This document shows, one piece after another, positions 1-9,047 of a DNA stretch of 64,000 nt. A program made the position numbers and the translations under genes. Location: NCBI RefSeq assembly GCF_000585995.1, contig NZ_CP007410.1, forward strand, positions 4,987,430 to 5,051,429. The letters run 5' to 3'. The notes beneath the pieces were generated by a model, which was not told the DNA's origin, did not search any database, and was given only the letters and a program-made list of their open reading frames with translations. The first letter of the stretch is position 1; each line of letters starts with the position of its first letter. This stretch comes from Pseudomonas brassicacearum (GTDB lineage: Bacteria > Pseudomonadota > Gammaproteobacteria > Pseudomonadales > Pseudomonadaceae).

Positions 1-1
1 G

Positions 2-742
2 GCGGGGGGCCAGGCGATGGCAGATGACCTGTTCCAATGGCAGAACAACAGCCTGACCTATCTCTATGGCAAGGACTTCCAGGTCAACCCACGCATCCAG
101 CAGACCGTGACCTTCGAACACGCCGACGCCTGGAAATACGGGGACAATTTCTTCTTCCTCGATCGGATCTTCTACAACGGCCAGGACGACAGCCAGTCCG
201 GCCCGAACACCTACTACGGTGAGTTCAGCCCGCGCCTGTCGTTCGGCAAGATCTTCGACCAGAAGCTGGAACTGGGTCCGATCAAGGACGTGCTGCTGGC
301 CATGACCTATGAGTTCGGCGAAGGCGACAACGAGTCCTACCTGATTGGCCCGGGCTTCGACCTGGCCATTCCCGGCTTCGATTACTTCCAGCTGAACTTC
401 TACAACCGCCAGACCGAAGGCCCACGCGCCGGCGACAATGTCTGGCAGATCACCCCGGCCTGGGCCTACACCATTCCAATGGGCTCATCCGACCTCCTGA
501 TCGACGGTTTCATCGACTGGGTGGTGGACAACGACAGCAATTCCAAGGGCACCTACCACGCCAACCTGCACATCAACCCGCAGATCAAATATGACCTGGG
601 CAAGGCCTTGAAACTCGGCGCCAAGCAGTTGTATGTGGGCGTGGAATATGACTACTGGAAGAACAAGTACGGGATCGAAGACAGCGAAGGGTTCAAGACC
701 AACCAGAGCAACACCAGCTTCTTGCTCAAGTATCACTTCTGA
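2..742 (+). CDS. OmpK/Tsx-like outer-membrane channel, 5' truncated by window edge
   Basis: C-terminal 246 residues of an outer-membrane beta-barrel resembling the OmpK / nucleoside-specific channel (Tsx-like) family. The frame stays open to the left edge and reads AGGQAMADDLFQW, which looks like the end of a signal peptide, so the Met at 17 is probably not the start. The mature chain is rich in alternating aromatic and polar strands and ends in LLKYHF, with the terminal aromatic residue typical of porins recognised by the BAM machinery. Substrate cannot be read from the sequence; nucleosides are only the family precedent. A REP pair follows 47 bp downstream. Confidence 0.75.
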   Translation, partial: AGGQAMADDLFQWQNNSLTYLYGKDFQVNPRIQQTVTFEHADAWKYGDNFFFLDRIFYNGQDDSQSGPNTYYGEFSPRLSFGKIFDQKLELGPIKDVLLAMTYEFGEGDNESYLIGPGFDLAIPGFDYFQLNFYNRQTEGPRAGDNVWQITPAWAYTIPMGSSDLLIDGFIDWVVDNDSNSKGTYHANLHINPQIKYDLGKALKLGAKQLYVGVEYDYWKNKYGIEDSEGFKTNQSNTSFLLKYHF

Positions 743-789
743 CCTGATTCAGTCTCAGCTTAATCCCGAACCTGGAGCCCGCCACAAAT

Positions 790-887
790 CCCCTGTGGGA
801 GCGGGCTTGCTCGCGAAAGCGGTGGATCAGCTTGCACTGATGTTGAATGTGCAGCCGCCTTCGCGAGCAAGCCCGCTCCCACAGGGG
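790..887. repeat. REP pair (BIME), GTGGGAGCGGGCTTGCTCGC type
   Basis: Two inverted REP units (CCCCTGTGGGAGCGGGCTTG and its reverse complement) frame a ~40-bp spacer between two convergent genes. This is the common Pseudomonas REP type, a probable REP-transposase (RAYT)-mobilised, hairpin-forming element; no RAYT gene lies in the window. Confidence 0.93.
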
Positions 888-899
888 CTCGGGATGGAA

Positions 900-2060
900 T
901 CACCCCTGAGCCAACCCCAAAAACCGGCTCAACGCCTCACGCTGCGCCAACGCATCCTGCCGTCCCAGCTCGATCAGCTCGCTGCAATACCCCGCCTCGA
1001 ATAGCAGGTAACTCAGCACCCCCGCACCGCTGGTCTTGGTCGCGCCCGGCCCGCGCAGAAATACCCGCAGCGCACGAGGCAGTTCCTGGCGATGCCGGGC
1101 CGCAATTTCATCGATGGGCTGGCTGGGCGAAATCACCAGCACCTCCACCGGCGCCGCCCCCAAGGCATGGGCCGGTACATCATCGGGCAACAGGTGGCTG
1201 AAGCCGTTCAGGCGCTGAAGCAACTCGATATCGCTTTCCAGGCTGTCAATGAACGTGCTGTTGAGCATATGGCCGCCGATCTGCGCCAGGGTCGGTTGCA
1301 GTCCGGTGTAGCTGCGCTCCAAAGGATCCTGCCCACCCGCACCACGCGGGTTGCCGCTGACGCCGATGACCAGCACTCGATTGGCCCCCAGGTGCAGGGC
1401 CGGGCTGATGGGCGCCGATTGACGCACGGCGCCGTCACCGAAGTATTGCGGGCCGATCTTGACCGGTGCAAATAACAAGGGAATCGCCGAGCTGGCGAGC
1501 AAATGCTCCACCGACAATAGCGTCGGCACGCCGATGCGCCGGTGTCGCAGCCAGGCGTCGATGGTGCCGCGCCCTTGATAGAACGTCACGGCTTGGCCGG
1601 ATTCATAACCGAACGCCGTCACCGCCACTGCCCGCAATTGCTGCTCAGCGATGGCCTGCTCGATACCCGAGCCGTGGAATTGTGCCTGGAGCAGCTCGCG
1701 CAATGGCGAACTGTCGATCAGCGCCACCGGCAACTTGGCCCCCAGGCCCAGCAGGCTGTGGGTGATGAAACGCGTCGCCTGCGCTATCACGCCGCGCCAG
1801 TCGCTGCGCATCACCTGATGGCTGCGCACCGCTTGCCAGAAGGCGGTCAGGCGTTCGATGGCAGTCTTGAAGTCCATCGCCCCGCTCGCCAGGCTGACCG
1901 CGTTGATCGCCCCGGCCGAAGTGCCGACGATCACTGGAAATGGATTGTGCGCCCCATCGGGCAGCAATTCGGCAATTGCCGCCAATACCCCCACTTGATA
2001 CGCCGCCCGAGCCCCGCCGCCGGAAAGAATCAAACCTGTAACCGGTTCAGCTGGGGTCAT
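900..2060 (-). CDS. Patatin-like phospholipase (RssA-type)
   Basis: 386-aa patatin-fold serine hydrolase. The glycine-rich oxyanion motif SGGGARAAY is at residues 13-21, the nucleophile elbow GTSAG at 46-50 (Ser48), and the catalytic Asp lies in FGDGA near residue 208, so the Ser-Asp dyad is complete. Family members hydrolyse phospholipid or lysophospholipid acyl esters. No signal peptide is visible, so it is probably cytoplasmic or peripheral to the membrane. The stop lies just past a REP pair. Only 41 bp separate its start from the end of the lipid A acyltransferase gene upstream, so the two may be co-transcribed as an envelope-lipid unit (inference). Confidence 0.85.
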   Translation of the reverse strand: MTPAEPVTGLILSGGGARAAYQVGVLAAIAELLPDGAHNPFPVIVGTSAGAINAVSLASGAMDFKTAIERLTAFWQAVRSHQVMRSDWRGVIAQATRFITHSLLGLGAKLPVALIDSSPLRELLQAQFHGSGIEQAIAEQQLRAVAVTAFGYESGQAVTFYQGRGTIDAWLRHRRIGVPTLLSVEHLLASSAIPLLFAPVKIGPQYFGDGAVRQSAPISPALHLGANRVLVIGVSGNPRGAGGQDPLERSYTGLQPTLAQIGGHMLNSTFIDSLESDIELLQRLNGFSHLLPDDVPAHALGAAPVEVLVISPSQPIDEIAARHRQELPRALRVFLRGPGATKTSGAGVLSYLLFEAGYCSELIELGRQDALAQREALSRFLGLAQG

Positions 2061-2101
2061 CGCAACACTCCGTGCTCAAGATGCGGCTCAAAAAAACGGA
2101 C

Positions 2102-3034
2102 TCAACCGCGTTTTTCGTACAGTTTCGGCTCACCCGGCGGACGGCTCTTGAAGCGCCGATGAGCCCAGAGGTATTGCTCGGGGCAATCGCTCACCGAGCG
2201 CTCTACCCACTGATTGATGCGGATGCAATCGGCTTCCTCGGTCTCGCCCGGGAAATCTTCCAACGGCGCCTGGATCACCAGACGATAGCCGCTGCCATCG
2301 GCCAAGCGCTCCTGGACGAAGGGCACGACCAACGCCTTGCCCAGGCGGGCGAACTTGCTGGTGGCGGTGACCGTCGCGGCCTGGATACCGAACAATGGCA
2401 CAAACACGCTTTGCTTGGCGCCGTAATCCTGATCCGGCGCATACCAGATCGCCCGACCGGCCCGCAGCAACTTGAGCATGCCTCGCACGTCGTCGCGCTC
2501 CACCGCCAGGGAATCGAGGTTGTGCCGCTCGCGGCCGTGGCGCTGGATGAAGTCGAACAGCGGGTTCTTGTGCTCGCGGTACATGCCATCGATGGTGTGC
2601 TGCTGGCCGAGCAGCGCCGCGCCGATTTCCAGCGTGGTGAAATGCAACGCCATCAGGATCACGCCCTTGCCTTCGCGCTGGGCCTGCTTGAGATGTTCCA
2701 GTCCTTCGACATGGGCCAGCTTCGCCAGGCGCGAACGCGACCACCACCAGCTCATGGCCATTTCGAAAAAAGCGATGCCGGTGGAGGCAAAGTTTTCCTT
2801 GAGCAAACGCTTGCGCTCGGCAGGGGATTTTTCAGGAAAACACAGTTCCAGGTTGCGCCGGGCGATGCGCCGTCGGTCGCCTGCCACCCGGTACATCAGC
2901 GCACCCAGTGCACGCCCTACCCGCAGCAGCAGCGGATAAGGTAACTGGACGATCAGCCACAACAGCCCCAGGCCGCACCACAGCAGCCAGAAACGCGGAT
3001 GAAAAAAAGCAGCTCGTAAACGCGGGCGATCCAT
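2102..3034 (-). CDS. Lipid A biosynthesis acyltransferase (LpxL/HtrB family)
   Basis: 310-aa inner-membrane acyltransferase of the LpxL/LpxM family, which adds secondary acyl chains to Kdo-lipid A. One N-terminal transmembrane helix (about residues 14-35) is followed by the HX4E catalytic motif HFTTLE (His131, Glu136) and WYAPDQDYG, typical of the family. The ATG at 3034 is chosen because TGGAAG precedes it and because an in-frame extension upstream would run into the divergent minC gene. It is transcribed away from minC across a 118-bp shared promoter region, an order I recall from other pseudomonads. Which acyl position it modifies cannot be deduced. Confidence 0.88.
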   Translation of the reverse strand: MDRPRLRAAFFHPRFWLLWCGLGLLWLIVQLPYPLLLRVGRALGALMYRVAGDRRRIARRNLELCFPEKSPAERKRLLKENFASTGIAFFEMAMSWWWSRSRLAKLAHVEGLEHLKQAQREGKGVILMALHFTTLEIGAALLGQQHTIDGMYREHKNPLFDFIQRHGRERHNLDSLAVERDDVRGMLKLLRAGRAIWYAPDQDYGAKQSVFVPLFGIQAATVTATSKFARLGKALVVPFVQERLADGSGYRLVIQAPLEDFPGETEEADCIRINQWVERSVSDCPEQYLWAHRRFKSRPPGEPKLYEKRG

Positions 3035-3152
3035 TAAAGCTTCCACAAAGGCATGGGCCGCGCATTCTACATTGTTCGACCCGGGTTGCGGCTGGCGGAC
3101 GTTCTCGTTATAAGTCTCGGCACTTTTAGTGACAAGCCGTTGTACGCCGACC

Positions 3153-3890
3153 ATGAGCCAAACCGAACCGCTAGACCAAGATCCCGTGTTCCAGCTGAAG
3201 GGCAGCATGCTCGCCATTACGGTGCTGGAACTGGCCCGCAACGACCTGGAGAGCCTCGACCGGCAGCTGGCGGCCAAAGTCGCCCAGGCCCCGAACTTCT
3301 TCAGCAATGCCCCGCTGGTGCTGGCGCTGGACAAGCTGCCGGCCGGCGAAGGCGCGGTGGACCTGCCGGGCCTGATGCGCGTTTGCCGCCAGCATGGCCT
3401 GCGCACCCTGGCGATCCGCGCCAGCCGCATCGAAGACATCGCCGCCGCCATCGCCGTGGACATTCCGGTGCTGCCGCCGTCCGGTGCCCGGGAGCGTCTG
3501 CTGGAGCTCAACCCGGTCGAAGCGAAGAAAGCCCCGGAAAAACCACCGGAGCCCACCATCAAGCCCACCCGCGTCATCACCTCGCCCGTACGCGGCGGAC
3601 AGCAGATTTATGCCCAGGGTGGCGATTTGGTCATCGTGTCCTCGGTCAGCCCAGGCGCGGAACTTCTGGCCGATGGCAATATCCATGTATACGGCCCGAT
3701 GCGCGGCCGTGCGCTGGCCGGTGTCAAGGGTGATACGAAAGCCAGGATCTTCTGTCAGCAATTGAGCGCTGAACTGGTCTCCATCGCCGGGCAGTACAAG
3801 GTTTCCGAGGATCTACGCCGCGACCCGTTGTGGGGGGCCGGCGTCCAGGTCAGCCTGTCGGGCGACGTGTTGAACATCATTCGGCTTTAA
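3153..3890 (+). CDS. minC: Septum site-determining protein MinC
   Basis: 245-aa inhibitor of FtsZ assembly that keeps division at mid-cell. The N-terminal FtsZ-interacting domain covers about residues 1-105. A Pro/Lys/Glu linker ([18 protein letters not shown]) leads to the C-terminal beta-helix (about 140-245), with the family signature [21 protein letters not shown] stretch around residues 170-190 that binds MinD. Start is ATG at 3153; an in-frame ATG at 3129 lacks a good ribosome site. The first gene of minCDE, it is separated from minD by 200 bp, so minDE may also have its own promoter. Confidence 0.96.
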   Translation: MSQTEPLDQDPVFQLKGSMLAITVLELARNDLESLDRQLAAKVAQAPNFFSNAPLVLALDKLPAGEGAVDLPGLMRVCRQHGLRTLAIRASRIEDIAAAIAVDIPVLPPSGARERLLELNPVEAKKAPEKPPEPTIKPTRVITSPVRGGQQIYAQGGDLVIVSSVSPGAELLADGNIHVYGPMRGRALAGVKGDTKARIFCQQLSAELVSIAGQYKVSEDLRRDPLWGAGVQVSLSGDVLNIIRL

Positions 3891-4090
3891 CGGATACTGC
3901 CGCATTTTCCAAGCATCTCTAAAACGTAGCGAAAACGGCTTAAACGACGTAGGAAACAGGATCAGGCAGTGTTTACCGGAGGTAGACCCCGCCCACCATC
4001 CGATTCCAGCCAAGCCTGTCCAATTGCAGCAGTTTTCCAGAGATGTTTTTCAGGGCTGACAAAGTCCTTTTTCCTTAGGGGTGAAACACC

Positions 4091-4903
4091 TTGGCCAAGA
4101 TTCTCGTGGTTACATCCGGCAAGGGTGGTGTGGGTAAGACCACCACCAGCGCCGCTATCGGTACCGGCCTCGCTCTGCGCGGCCACAAAACAGTCATCGT
4201 TGACTTCGACGTCGGCTTGCGTAACCTCGACCTGATCATGGGTTGCGAGCGTCGCGTGGTCTATGACTTCGTCAATGTGGTCAACGGTGAAGCGAACCTG
4301 CAGCAGGCCCTGATCAAGGACAAGCGTCTTGAGAACCTCTACGTGCTGGCCGCCAGTCAGACCCGCGACAAAGACGCGCTGACCCAGGAAGGCGTGGAAA
4401 AAGTCCTGATGCAACTCAAGGAAGACTTCGAGTTCGTGGTCTGCGACTCCCCGGCCGGTATCGAGAAAGGTGCCCACCTGGCCATGTACTTCGCCGATGA
4501 AGCGATTGTCGTGACCAACCCGGAAGTCTCGTCGGTACGTGACTCCGACCGTATGCTGGGCCTGCTGGCGAGCAAATCCCGTCGCGCCGAGCAAGGCGAG
4601 GAGCCGATCAAGGAACACCTGCTGCTGACCCGCTACAACCCACAACGGGTCAGCGACGGCGAAATGCTCGGCGTCGAAGACGTCAAGGAAATCCTGGCGG
4701 TCACCCTGCTGGGTGTGATTCCGGAATCCCAAGCGGTACTCAAGGCCTCTAACTCCGGCGTGCCGGTGATTCTCGACGACCAGAGCGACGCCGGTCAGGC
4801 GTACAGCGATGCGGTCGATCGCCTGCTGGGCAAAACCGTGGAGCATCGTTTCCTCGATGTAACGAAGAAAGGCTTCTTCGAGCGCCTGTTTGGAGGTAGG
4901 TAA
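4091..4903 (+). CDS. minD: Septum site-determining ATPase MinD (TTG start)
   Basis: 270-aa deviant-Walker ATPase that recruits MinC to the membrane and oscillates with MinE. The P-loop GKGGVGKT is at residues 10-17. The C-terminal amphipathic helix [11 protein letters not shown] is the membrane-targeting sequence. The start codon is TTG, preceded by AGGGGTGAAACACC; the protein aligns with the family from residue 1 ([13 protein letters not shown]), and no ATG is available. The stop overlaps the minE start by one base (TAATG), implying coupled translation. The 200-bp gap before it has no ORF or clear hairpin. Confidence 0.96.
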   Translation: MAKILVVTSGKGGVGKTTTSAAIGTGLALRGHKTVIVDFDVGLRNLDLIMGCERRVVYDFVNVVNGEANLQQALIKDKRLENLYVLAASQTRDKDALTQEGVEKVLMQLKEDFEFVVCDSPAGIEKGAHLAMYFADEAIVVTNPEVSSVRDSDRMLGLLASKSRRAEQGEEPIKEHLLLTRYNPQRVSDGEMLGVEDVKEILAVTLLGVIPESQAVLKASNSGVPVILDDQSDAGQAYSDAVDRLLGKTVEHRFLDVTKKGFFERLFGGR

Positions 4904-5157
4904 TGAACCTTTTTGACTTCTTTCGTGCCAACAAGAAGCCCAGTACCGCCTCGGTCGCGAAAGAGCGTCTACAGATCATCGTGGCGCACGAACGCGGCCA
5001 ACGCAGTACCCCTGACTACCTGCCAGCCTTGCAGAAGGAATTGGTGGAAGTGATCCGCAAGTACGTCAACATCGGTAGCGATGACGTGCATGTGGCGCTG
5101 GAAAGCCAGGGCAGCTGCTCGATTCTGGAACTCAATATCACCCTGCCGGATCGCTGA
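4903..5157 (+). CDS. minE: Cell division topological specificity factor MinE
   Basis: 84-aa MinE, the usual family length. The N-terminal amphipathic stretch ([20 protein letters not shown]) binds membrane. The anti-MinCD helix ([14 protein letters not shown]) and the C-terminal topological-specificity domain (about 35-84) follow. It stimulates MinD ATPase and drives pole-to-pole oscillation. Translation is coupled to minD by the TAATG overlap. A short GC-rich hairpin with a T-tract (about 5168-5206) follows and merges into a REP pair; either could end the transcript. Confidence 0.96.
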   Translation: MNLFDFFRANKKPSTASVAKERLQIIVAHERGQRSTPDYLPALQKELVEVIRKYVNIGSDDVHVALESQGSCSILELNITLPDR

Positions 5158-5203
5158 TAGATCCTGCGGGAGCCACGGCGGCTCGGGTCCCCACAGCCTT
5201 TTT

Positions 5204-5294
5204 TTGTGGGAGCGGGCTTGCTCGCGAAGACGGTGGCACATTCAATATCAATGTGCCTCAGACACCGCTTTCGCGAGCAAGCCCGCTCCCACAA
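5204..5294. repeat. REP pair (BIME), GTGGGAGCGGGCTTGCTCGC type
   Basis: Inverted REP units TTGTGGGAGCGGGCTTGCTC and reverse complement around a spacer, between minE and rluA. The open frame at the front of rluA runs into this repeat but is not part of the gene. Confidence 0.92.
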
Positions 5295-5339
5295 GGGGCG
5301 GGACCCGGCCGCCGTTGGCGTTTGTACGAGACTGTTTCA

Positions 5340-5975
5340 ATGCCCCTCTCCAATATCCGCATCATCCATCAGGACGCCGCCGTCCTGGTGGTCGACAAGC
5401 CGACCCTGCTGCTGTCCGTGCCCGGCCGGGCCGACGACAACAAAGACTGCCTGATCACCCGCCTGCAGGAAAACGGCTATCCGGAAGCACGAATCGTGCA
5501 CCGACTGGACTGGGAAACCTCCGGCATTATCCTGCTGGCCCGTGACCCGGACACGCATCGCGAACTGTCTCGGCAGTTTCATGATCGAGAAACCGAAAAG
5601 GCCTACACGGCGTTGTGCTGGGGCCAGCCGGCGCTGGACAGCGGCAGCATCGACCTGCCCCTGCGCTACGACCCGCCGACCAAACCTCGCCACGTGGTGG
5701 ACCACGAACACGGCAAACACGCCCTGACCTTCTGGCGGGTGCTGGAGCGTTGCGGCGATTGGTGCCGTGTCGAACTGACGCCAATCACCGGGCGCTCGCA
5801 CCAGTTGCGCGTACACATGTTGTCCATCGGTCACCCGCTGCTGGGCGACGGGCTTTACGCCCATCCGCAGGCCCTCGCCGCCTGGCCACGCCTGTGCCTG
5901 CACGCCAGCATGCTGAGCTTCACCCATCCGCAAAGCGGCGAGCGCCTGCGCTTCGAGTGCCCGGCACCGTTCTGA
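5340..5975 (+). CDS. rluA: Dual-specificity RNA pseudouridine synthase RluA
   Basis: 211-aa RluA-family enzyme that isomerises U to pseudouridine in RNA; E. coli RluA acts on 23S rRNA position 746 and tRNA position 32. The catalytic motif HRLDWETSG (residues 54-62, Asp57 nucleophile) and the later motif ITGRSHQLRVHM are present. No N-terminal S4 domain is seen, which fits RluA rather than RluB/C/D. The start at ATG 5340 is chosen because the longer frame begins inside the REP element and the family starts near SNIRIIHQD. It lies downstream of minCDE, as I recall in other pseudomonads. Confidence 0.92.
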   Translation: MPLSNIRIIHQDAAVLVVDKPTLLLSVPGRADDNKDCLITRLQENGYPEARIVHRLDWETSGIILLARDPDTHRELSRQFHDRETEKAYTALCWGQPALDSGSIDLPLRYDPPTKPRHVVDHEHGKHALTFWRVLERCGDWCRVELTPITGRSHQLRVHMLSIGHPLLGDGLYAHPQALAAWPRLCLHASMLSFTHPQSGERLRFECPAPF

Positions 5976-5990
5976 AACACACCACAGCCC

Positions 5991-6125
5991 CCTGTGGCGA
6001 GGGAGCTTGCTCCCGCTGGGGCGCGAAGCGGCCCTAAAGACTGACACCTCGGAAAGTCTGCTCGATTGGGTTGCTGCTGTTGGGGCTGCTGCGCAGCCCA
6101 GCGGGAGCAAGCTCCCTCGCCACCG
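5991..6125. repeat. REP pair, GTGGCGAGGGAGCTTGCTCCC type
   Basis: Second REP type: CTGTGGCGAGGGAGCTTGCT and, inverted, AGCAAGCTCCCTCGCCACC, around a spacer rich in GCGAAGCGG / GCTGCGCAGCCC half-hairpins. Lies between rluA and apeB. Confidence 0.9.
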
Positions 6126-6219
6126 GTCAACAATCCAAGTCACCCACATATCCCTACCTCACCCTCCCCATCGACCACCAATACGGTAAACTCCCGCCCA
6201 TCGCTGTCTGGAGCTTTTT

Positions 6220-7509
6220 ATGCGCGCAGAGTTGAACCAAGGCCTGATCGATTTCCTCAAGGCCTCCCCCACCCCATTCCATGCCACCGCCAGCCTTGCC
6301 CAGCGCCTGGAAGCGGCAGGTTATCAGCGCCTTGACGAACGCGAGACCTGGACCACCGAGGCCAACGGCCGGTATTACGTCACGCGCAACGACTCCTCGA
6401 TCATCGCCTTCAAGCTGGGCCGCAACGCACCGCTGCACGATGGCATCCGCCTGGTCGGCGCCCACACCGACAGCCCCTGCCTGCGGGTCAAGCCCCAGCC
6501 GGAACTGCAACGCCACGGTTTCTGGCAACTGGGCGTGGAAGTCTACGGCGGCGCATTGCTGGCACCGTGGTTCGACCGCGACCTGTCCCTCGCCGGCCGC
6601 GTGACCTTCCGTCGTGACGGCAAGGTCGAGAGCCAGTTGATCGATTTCAAGGCCCCCATCGCCACGATTCCGAACCTGGCCATCCACCTCAATCGCGAAG
6701 CCAACCAGGGCTGGGCCATCAACCCGCAGAATGAACTGCCCCCGATCCTTGCCCAGTTCGCCGGTGACGAACGCGTCGACTTTCGCGCCGTACTCACCGA
6801 TCAACTGGCCCGCGAACACGGCCTGAACGCCGACGTGGTGCTCGACTACGAGCTGAGCTTCTACGATACCCAAAGCGCCGCGATCATTGGCTTGCATGGC
6901 GACTTCATTGCCGGTGCGCGCCTGGACAACCTGCTGTCGTGCTATGCCGGCCTGCAAGCCTTGCTGAATGCCGACACTGAAGAAACCTGCGTGCTGGTGT
7001 GCAACGATCACGAGGAAGTCGGCTCTTGCTCAGCCTGCGGTGCCGACGGCCCGATGCTTGAACAGACCTTGCGGCGTCTGCTACCGGAAGGGGAAGAGTT
7101 CGTACGGACCATCCAGAAATCCCTGCTGGTCTCTGCCGATAATGCCCACGGCGTGCACCCCAACTATGCTGACAAACACGACGCCAACCACGGCCCCAAA
7201 CTCAACGCCGGGCCGGTGATCAAGGTCAACAGCAACCAGCGCTACGCCACCAACAGCGAGACCGCCGGGTTCTTCCGTCACCTGTGCATGGCCGAAGAAG
7301 TCCCGGTGCAGAGCTTCGTGGTACGCAGCGACATGGGCTGCGGCTCGACCATCGGCCCCATCACCGCCAGCCAGCTGGGCGTGCGCACCGTGGACATCGG
7401 CCTGCCGACCTTCGCCATGCACTCGATCCGCGAGTTGTGCGGCAGCCATGACCTCGCGCATTTGGTGAAGGTGTTGAGTGCGTTTTATGCCTGTCGTGAG
7501 TTGCCTTAG
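6220..7509 (+). CDS. apeB: M18 family aminopeptidase
   Basis: 429-aa cytosolic M18 (aspartyl-aminopeptidase family) metallopeptidase that trims N-terminal residues from peptides with a co-catalytic dinuclear metal centre. Visible metal-site motifs are [13 protein letters not shown] (near residue 80), the Asp in GARLDNL (near 230), NDHEEVGS (near 262), and [11 protein letters not shown] with [11 protein letters not shown] toward the C-terminus. Length matches the family. It is a single gene flanked by REP pairs on both sides. ATG 6220 is preceded by GGAGC. Confidence 0.93.
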   Translation: MRAELNQGLIDFLKASPTPFHATASLAQRLEAAGYQRLDERETWTTEANGRYYVTRNDSSIIAFKLGRNAPLHDGIRLVGAHTDSPCLRVKPQPELQRHGFWQLGVEVYGGALLAPWFDRDLSLAGRVTFRRDGKVESQLIDFKAPIATIPNLAIHLNREANQGWAINPQNELPPILAQFAGDERVDFRAVLTDQLAREHGLNADVVLDYELSFYDTQSAAIIGLHGDFIAGARLDNLLSCYAGLQALLNADTEETCVLVCNDHEEVGSCSACGADGPMLEQTLRRLLPEGEEFVRTIQKSLLVSADNAHGVHPNYADKHDANHGPKLNAGPVIKVNSNQRYATNSETAGFFRHLCMAEEVPVQSFVVRSDMGCGSTIGPITASQLGVRTVDIGLPTFAMHSIRELCGSHDLAHLVKVLSAFYACRELP

Positions 7510-7548
7510 CCGCAGCTGGACCGGTTTGGAGCAAAGGCAGATGAACAC

Positions 7549-7676
7549 TTGTGGCGAGGGGATTTATCCCCGCTGGACTGCGGAGCAGTCCCAGAATCCA
7601 CCAACCACCGCGATTATCCGGTAGGGCGTAGGGGGTTGCTGCGCAACCCAGCGGGGATAAATCCCCTCGCCACAAG
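7549..7676. repeat. REP pair, GTGGCGAGGGGATTTATCCCC type
   Basis: TTGTGGCGAGGGGATTTATC and its inverted copy frame a spacer with GGACTGCGGAGCAGTCC hairpins. It is the GATTTATCCCC variant of the second REP type and occurs again as a single unit at 20290. Confidence 0.9.
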
Positions 7677-7776
7677 AGTGTTCGCCTCTGGATTGGGGGG
7701 TGATGTGACCCACATCACCACAACCCGACAAAACCCCAACTAGACTGGCCTTATCCCCCCCGACAAGGCTGTCACC

Positions 7777-7959
7777 ATGATTTCCATGTCTTCGTTCAAC
7801 GCCATGCTGGTGCCCATCATCGCCGGCATGATCCTGCTGGCCATCGGTTTCAACTTCCGTGACAAGAACGTCGGAGTCTTTGCCATGTGGATCGGCATGT
7901 TGCTGATCCTCGCCACGGTGCTGTTCAAGATCCTGGCCAAGCTCAACGAATCAGCCTGA
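7777..7959 (+). CDS. Small two-helix membrane protein, unknown function
   Basis: 60-aa protein with two predicted transmembrane helices (about residues 8-26 and 33-52) separated by FRDKNVG, and a basic/polar tail ILAKLNESA. No Cys/His motif or lipobox. Spacing and codon use look like a real gene, although the ribosome site before ATG 7777 is weak. It is convergent with the GntR-type gene, with only 7 bp between the stops. I do not recognise the family. Confidence 0.65.
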   Translation: MISMSSFNAMLVPIIAGMILLAIGFNFRDKNVGVFAMWIGMLLILATVLFKILAKLNESA

Positions 7960-7966
7960 GCTCACC

Positions 7967-8701
7967 TCAAGGGGCGGGCGGTTGCTCGGGCACGTCCACC
8001 CCGACGTGAATCGCATCGTGTCGCCAGAACTCCAGGTCACAGTCGATCAGCCGCTGATGCTGGTCATAGTTGACCCGTGCAATCCGCAGCCCCGGGCTGC
8101 CCACCGAGACCTTCAGCGCCGCCGCGGCTTCCGGCTGGAGAGACGTGGGCACGATCTCGAATTTCACCCGGCCATAGTGCAAGTCGTAGTGGCGAGCATA
8201 CAGCTCGGTCATGGATTGGTTGAGGTCGAACTCGAGGATGTCCGGAAAGTACTGCGGGTTCAGGTAGTGCTCGACGTACAGCACCAGACGCTCATCGATG
8301 CGCCGCGCGCGACAGATCTGGATCACGCTGGACAGCGCCGGCAGTTGCAACCAGGCACACACCGCCGCCGAGGCAGGTTGCAGGCGCGCCGAGATCACTT
8401 GGGTAGAAGGCACCCGCCCCTGCGCCGCGACCATGGCGTGAAAATGGCTGCGCTGCATCAGGTTATAGGCCAGGCGTGGTGGCGAAACGAACCAGCCCCG
8501 GCGTTCCTCCCGATAGATCTGCCCCTGGGCTTCGAGCTGCAACAACGCCTCACGCACGGTAATCCGGGTGGTTCCGAACAACTCACTGAGCTTGCGTTCG
8601 GCCGGCAACTTGCTGCCCGGCGCCAGCAACCCATGGTCGAGCTGCTCTTGCAGGACCTGCCCAATGGTTGTCACCGCCTTGGTTGTCTCGATGCGCATCA
8701 A
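7967..8701 (-). CDS. GntR-family transcriptional regulator with UTRA domain
   Basis: 244-aa HutC-subfamily regulator. The N-terminal winged HTH (about residues 8-75) contains the typical PAERKLSELFGTTRITVREAL. The C-terminal UTRA ligand domain (about 95-238) contains the family-typical ICRARRIDERLVLYVEHYLNP and ends with RIARVNYDQHQRLIDCDLEFWRHDA. UTRA regulators sense small metabolites; phosphonate regulators PhnF/PhnR belong here. It is divergent from the importer operon. A CTGGACTAGACCAG box sits directly upstream of its start and a matching box lies before the importer, so it is likely an autoregulated repressor of that operon (inference). Confidence 0.9.
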   Translation of the reverse strand: MMRIETTKAVTTIGQVLQEQLDHGLLAPGSKLPAERKLSELFGTTRITVREALLQLEAQGQIYREERRGWFVSPPRLAYNLMQRSHFHAMVAAQGRVPSTQVISARLQPASAAVCAWLQLPALSSVIQICRARRIDERLVLYVEHYLNPQYFPDILEFDLNQSMTELYARHYDLHYGRVKFEIVPTSLQPEAAAALKVSVGSPGLRIARVNYDQHQRLIDCDLEFWRHDAIHVGVDVPEQPPAP

Positions 8702-8711
8702 CGTTACCTAT

Positions 8712-8725
8712 CTGGACTAGACCAG
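8712..8725. promoter_or_regulatory. Candidate GntR operator 1 (CTGGACTAGACCAG)
   Basis: Near-perfect palindrome, 10 bp upstream of the regulator's start codon. It resembles the TGGTNTAGACCA-like sites of PhnF/HutC-type GntR proteins. Its core GACTAGACCA recurs as GACCTAGACCA before the divergent operon. Confidence 0.5.
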
Positions 8726-8990
8726 CACTGTTTCAGGGCGAAATCGATGGCGCATCGATCCGCTTCTCGTTCCCGCAAGCCTAGGCACTGCTCATGACTG
8801 CGAGATGACAGACCCGCCGAACGGTTGCCAGGCAAACCTGCAAATTAACGGCCAAGTCCTTGCAGATCAGCTGTTTAACCATGGTCTACGCTTAATTCGC
8901 AGCCAACCGGTACGTGCCTGATATTTTCCGCCTCCATCGGCGTCGACATCAAAATGTCACAGGGCTCGCCTACATTGGCTCAGGTATTGC

Positions 8991-9002
8991 TGACCTAGAC
9001 CA
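8991..9002. promoter_or_regulatory. Candidate GntR operator 2 (TGACCTAGACCA)
   Basis: Second copy of the CTAGACCA box, 46 bp upstream of the substrate-binding-protein start, where it would overlap the core promoter or transcription start. The shared CTAGACCA half-site suggests the same regulator binds both. Confidence 0.5.
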
Positions 9003-9047
9003 ACACAACCGCAATCGCAGCGTTGAAAACGCCCATAGGAGCTTCGG

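Larger units (their letters stand above)
8702..9047. promoter_or_regulatory. Divergent control region, GntR gene / importer operon
   Basis: 346 bp without a convincing gene between two divergent genes. It holds a candidate operator at each end (8712-8725 and 8991-9002), and AGGAG 8 bp before the importer start. Middle part: no further structure seen. Confidence 0.6.

Noticed and set aside
790..887. Possible CRISPR repeat
   Set aside because: Units are inverted, paired and scattered singly across the chromosome; no regular spacers and no cas genes, so they are REP elements.
3035..3580. In-frame N-terminal extension of the lipid A acyltransferase
   Set aside because: Runs across the divergent promoter and into minC; the family N-terminus begins at the Met at 3034.
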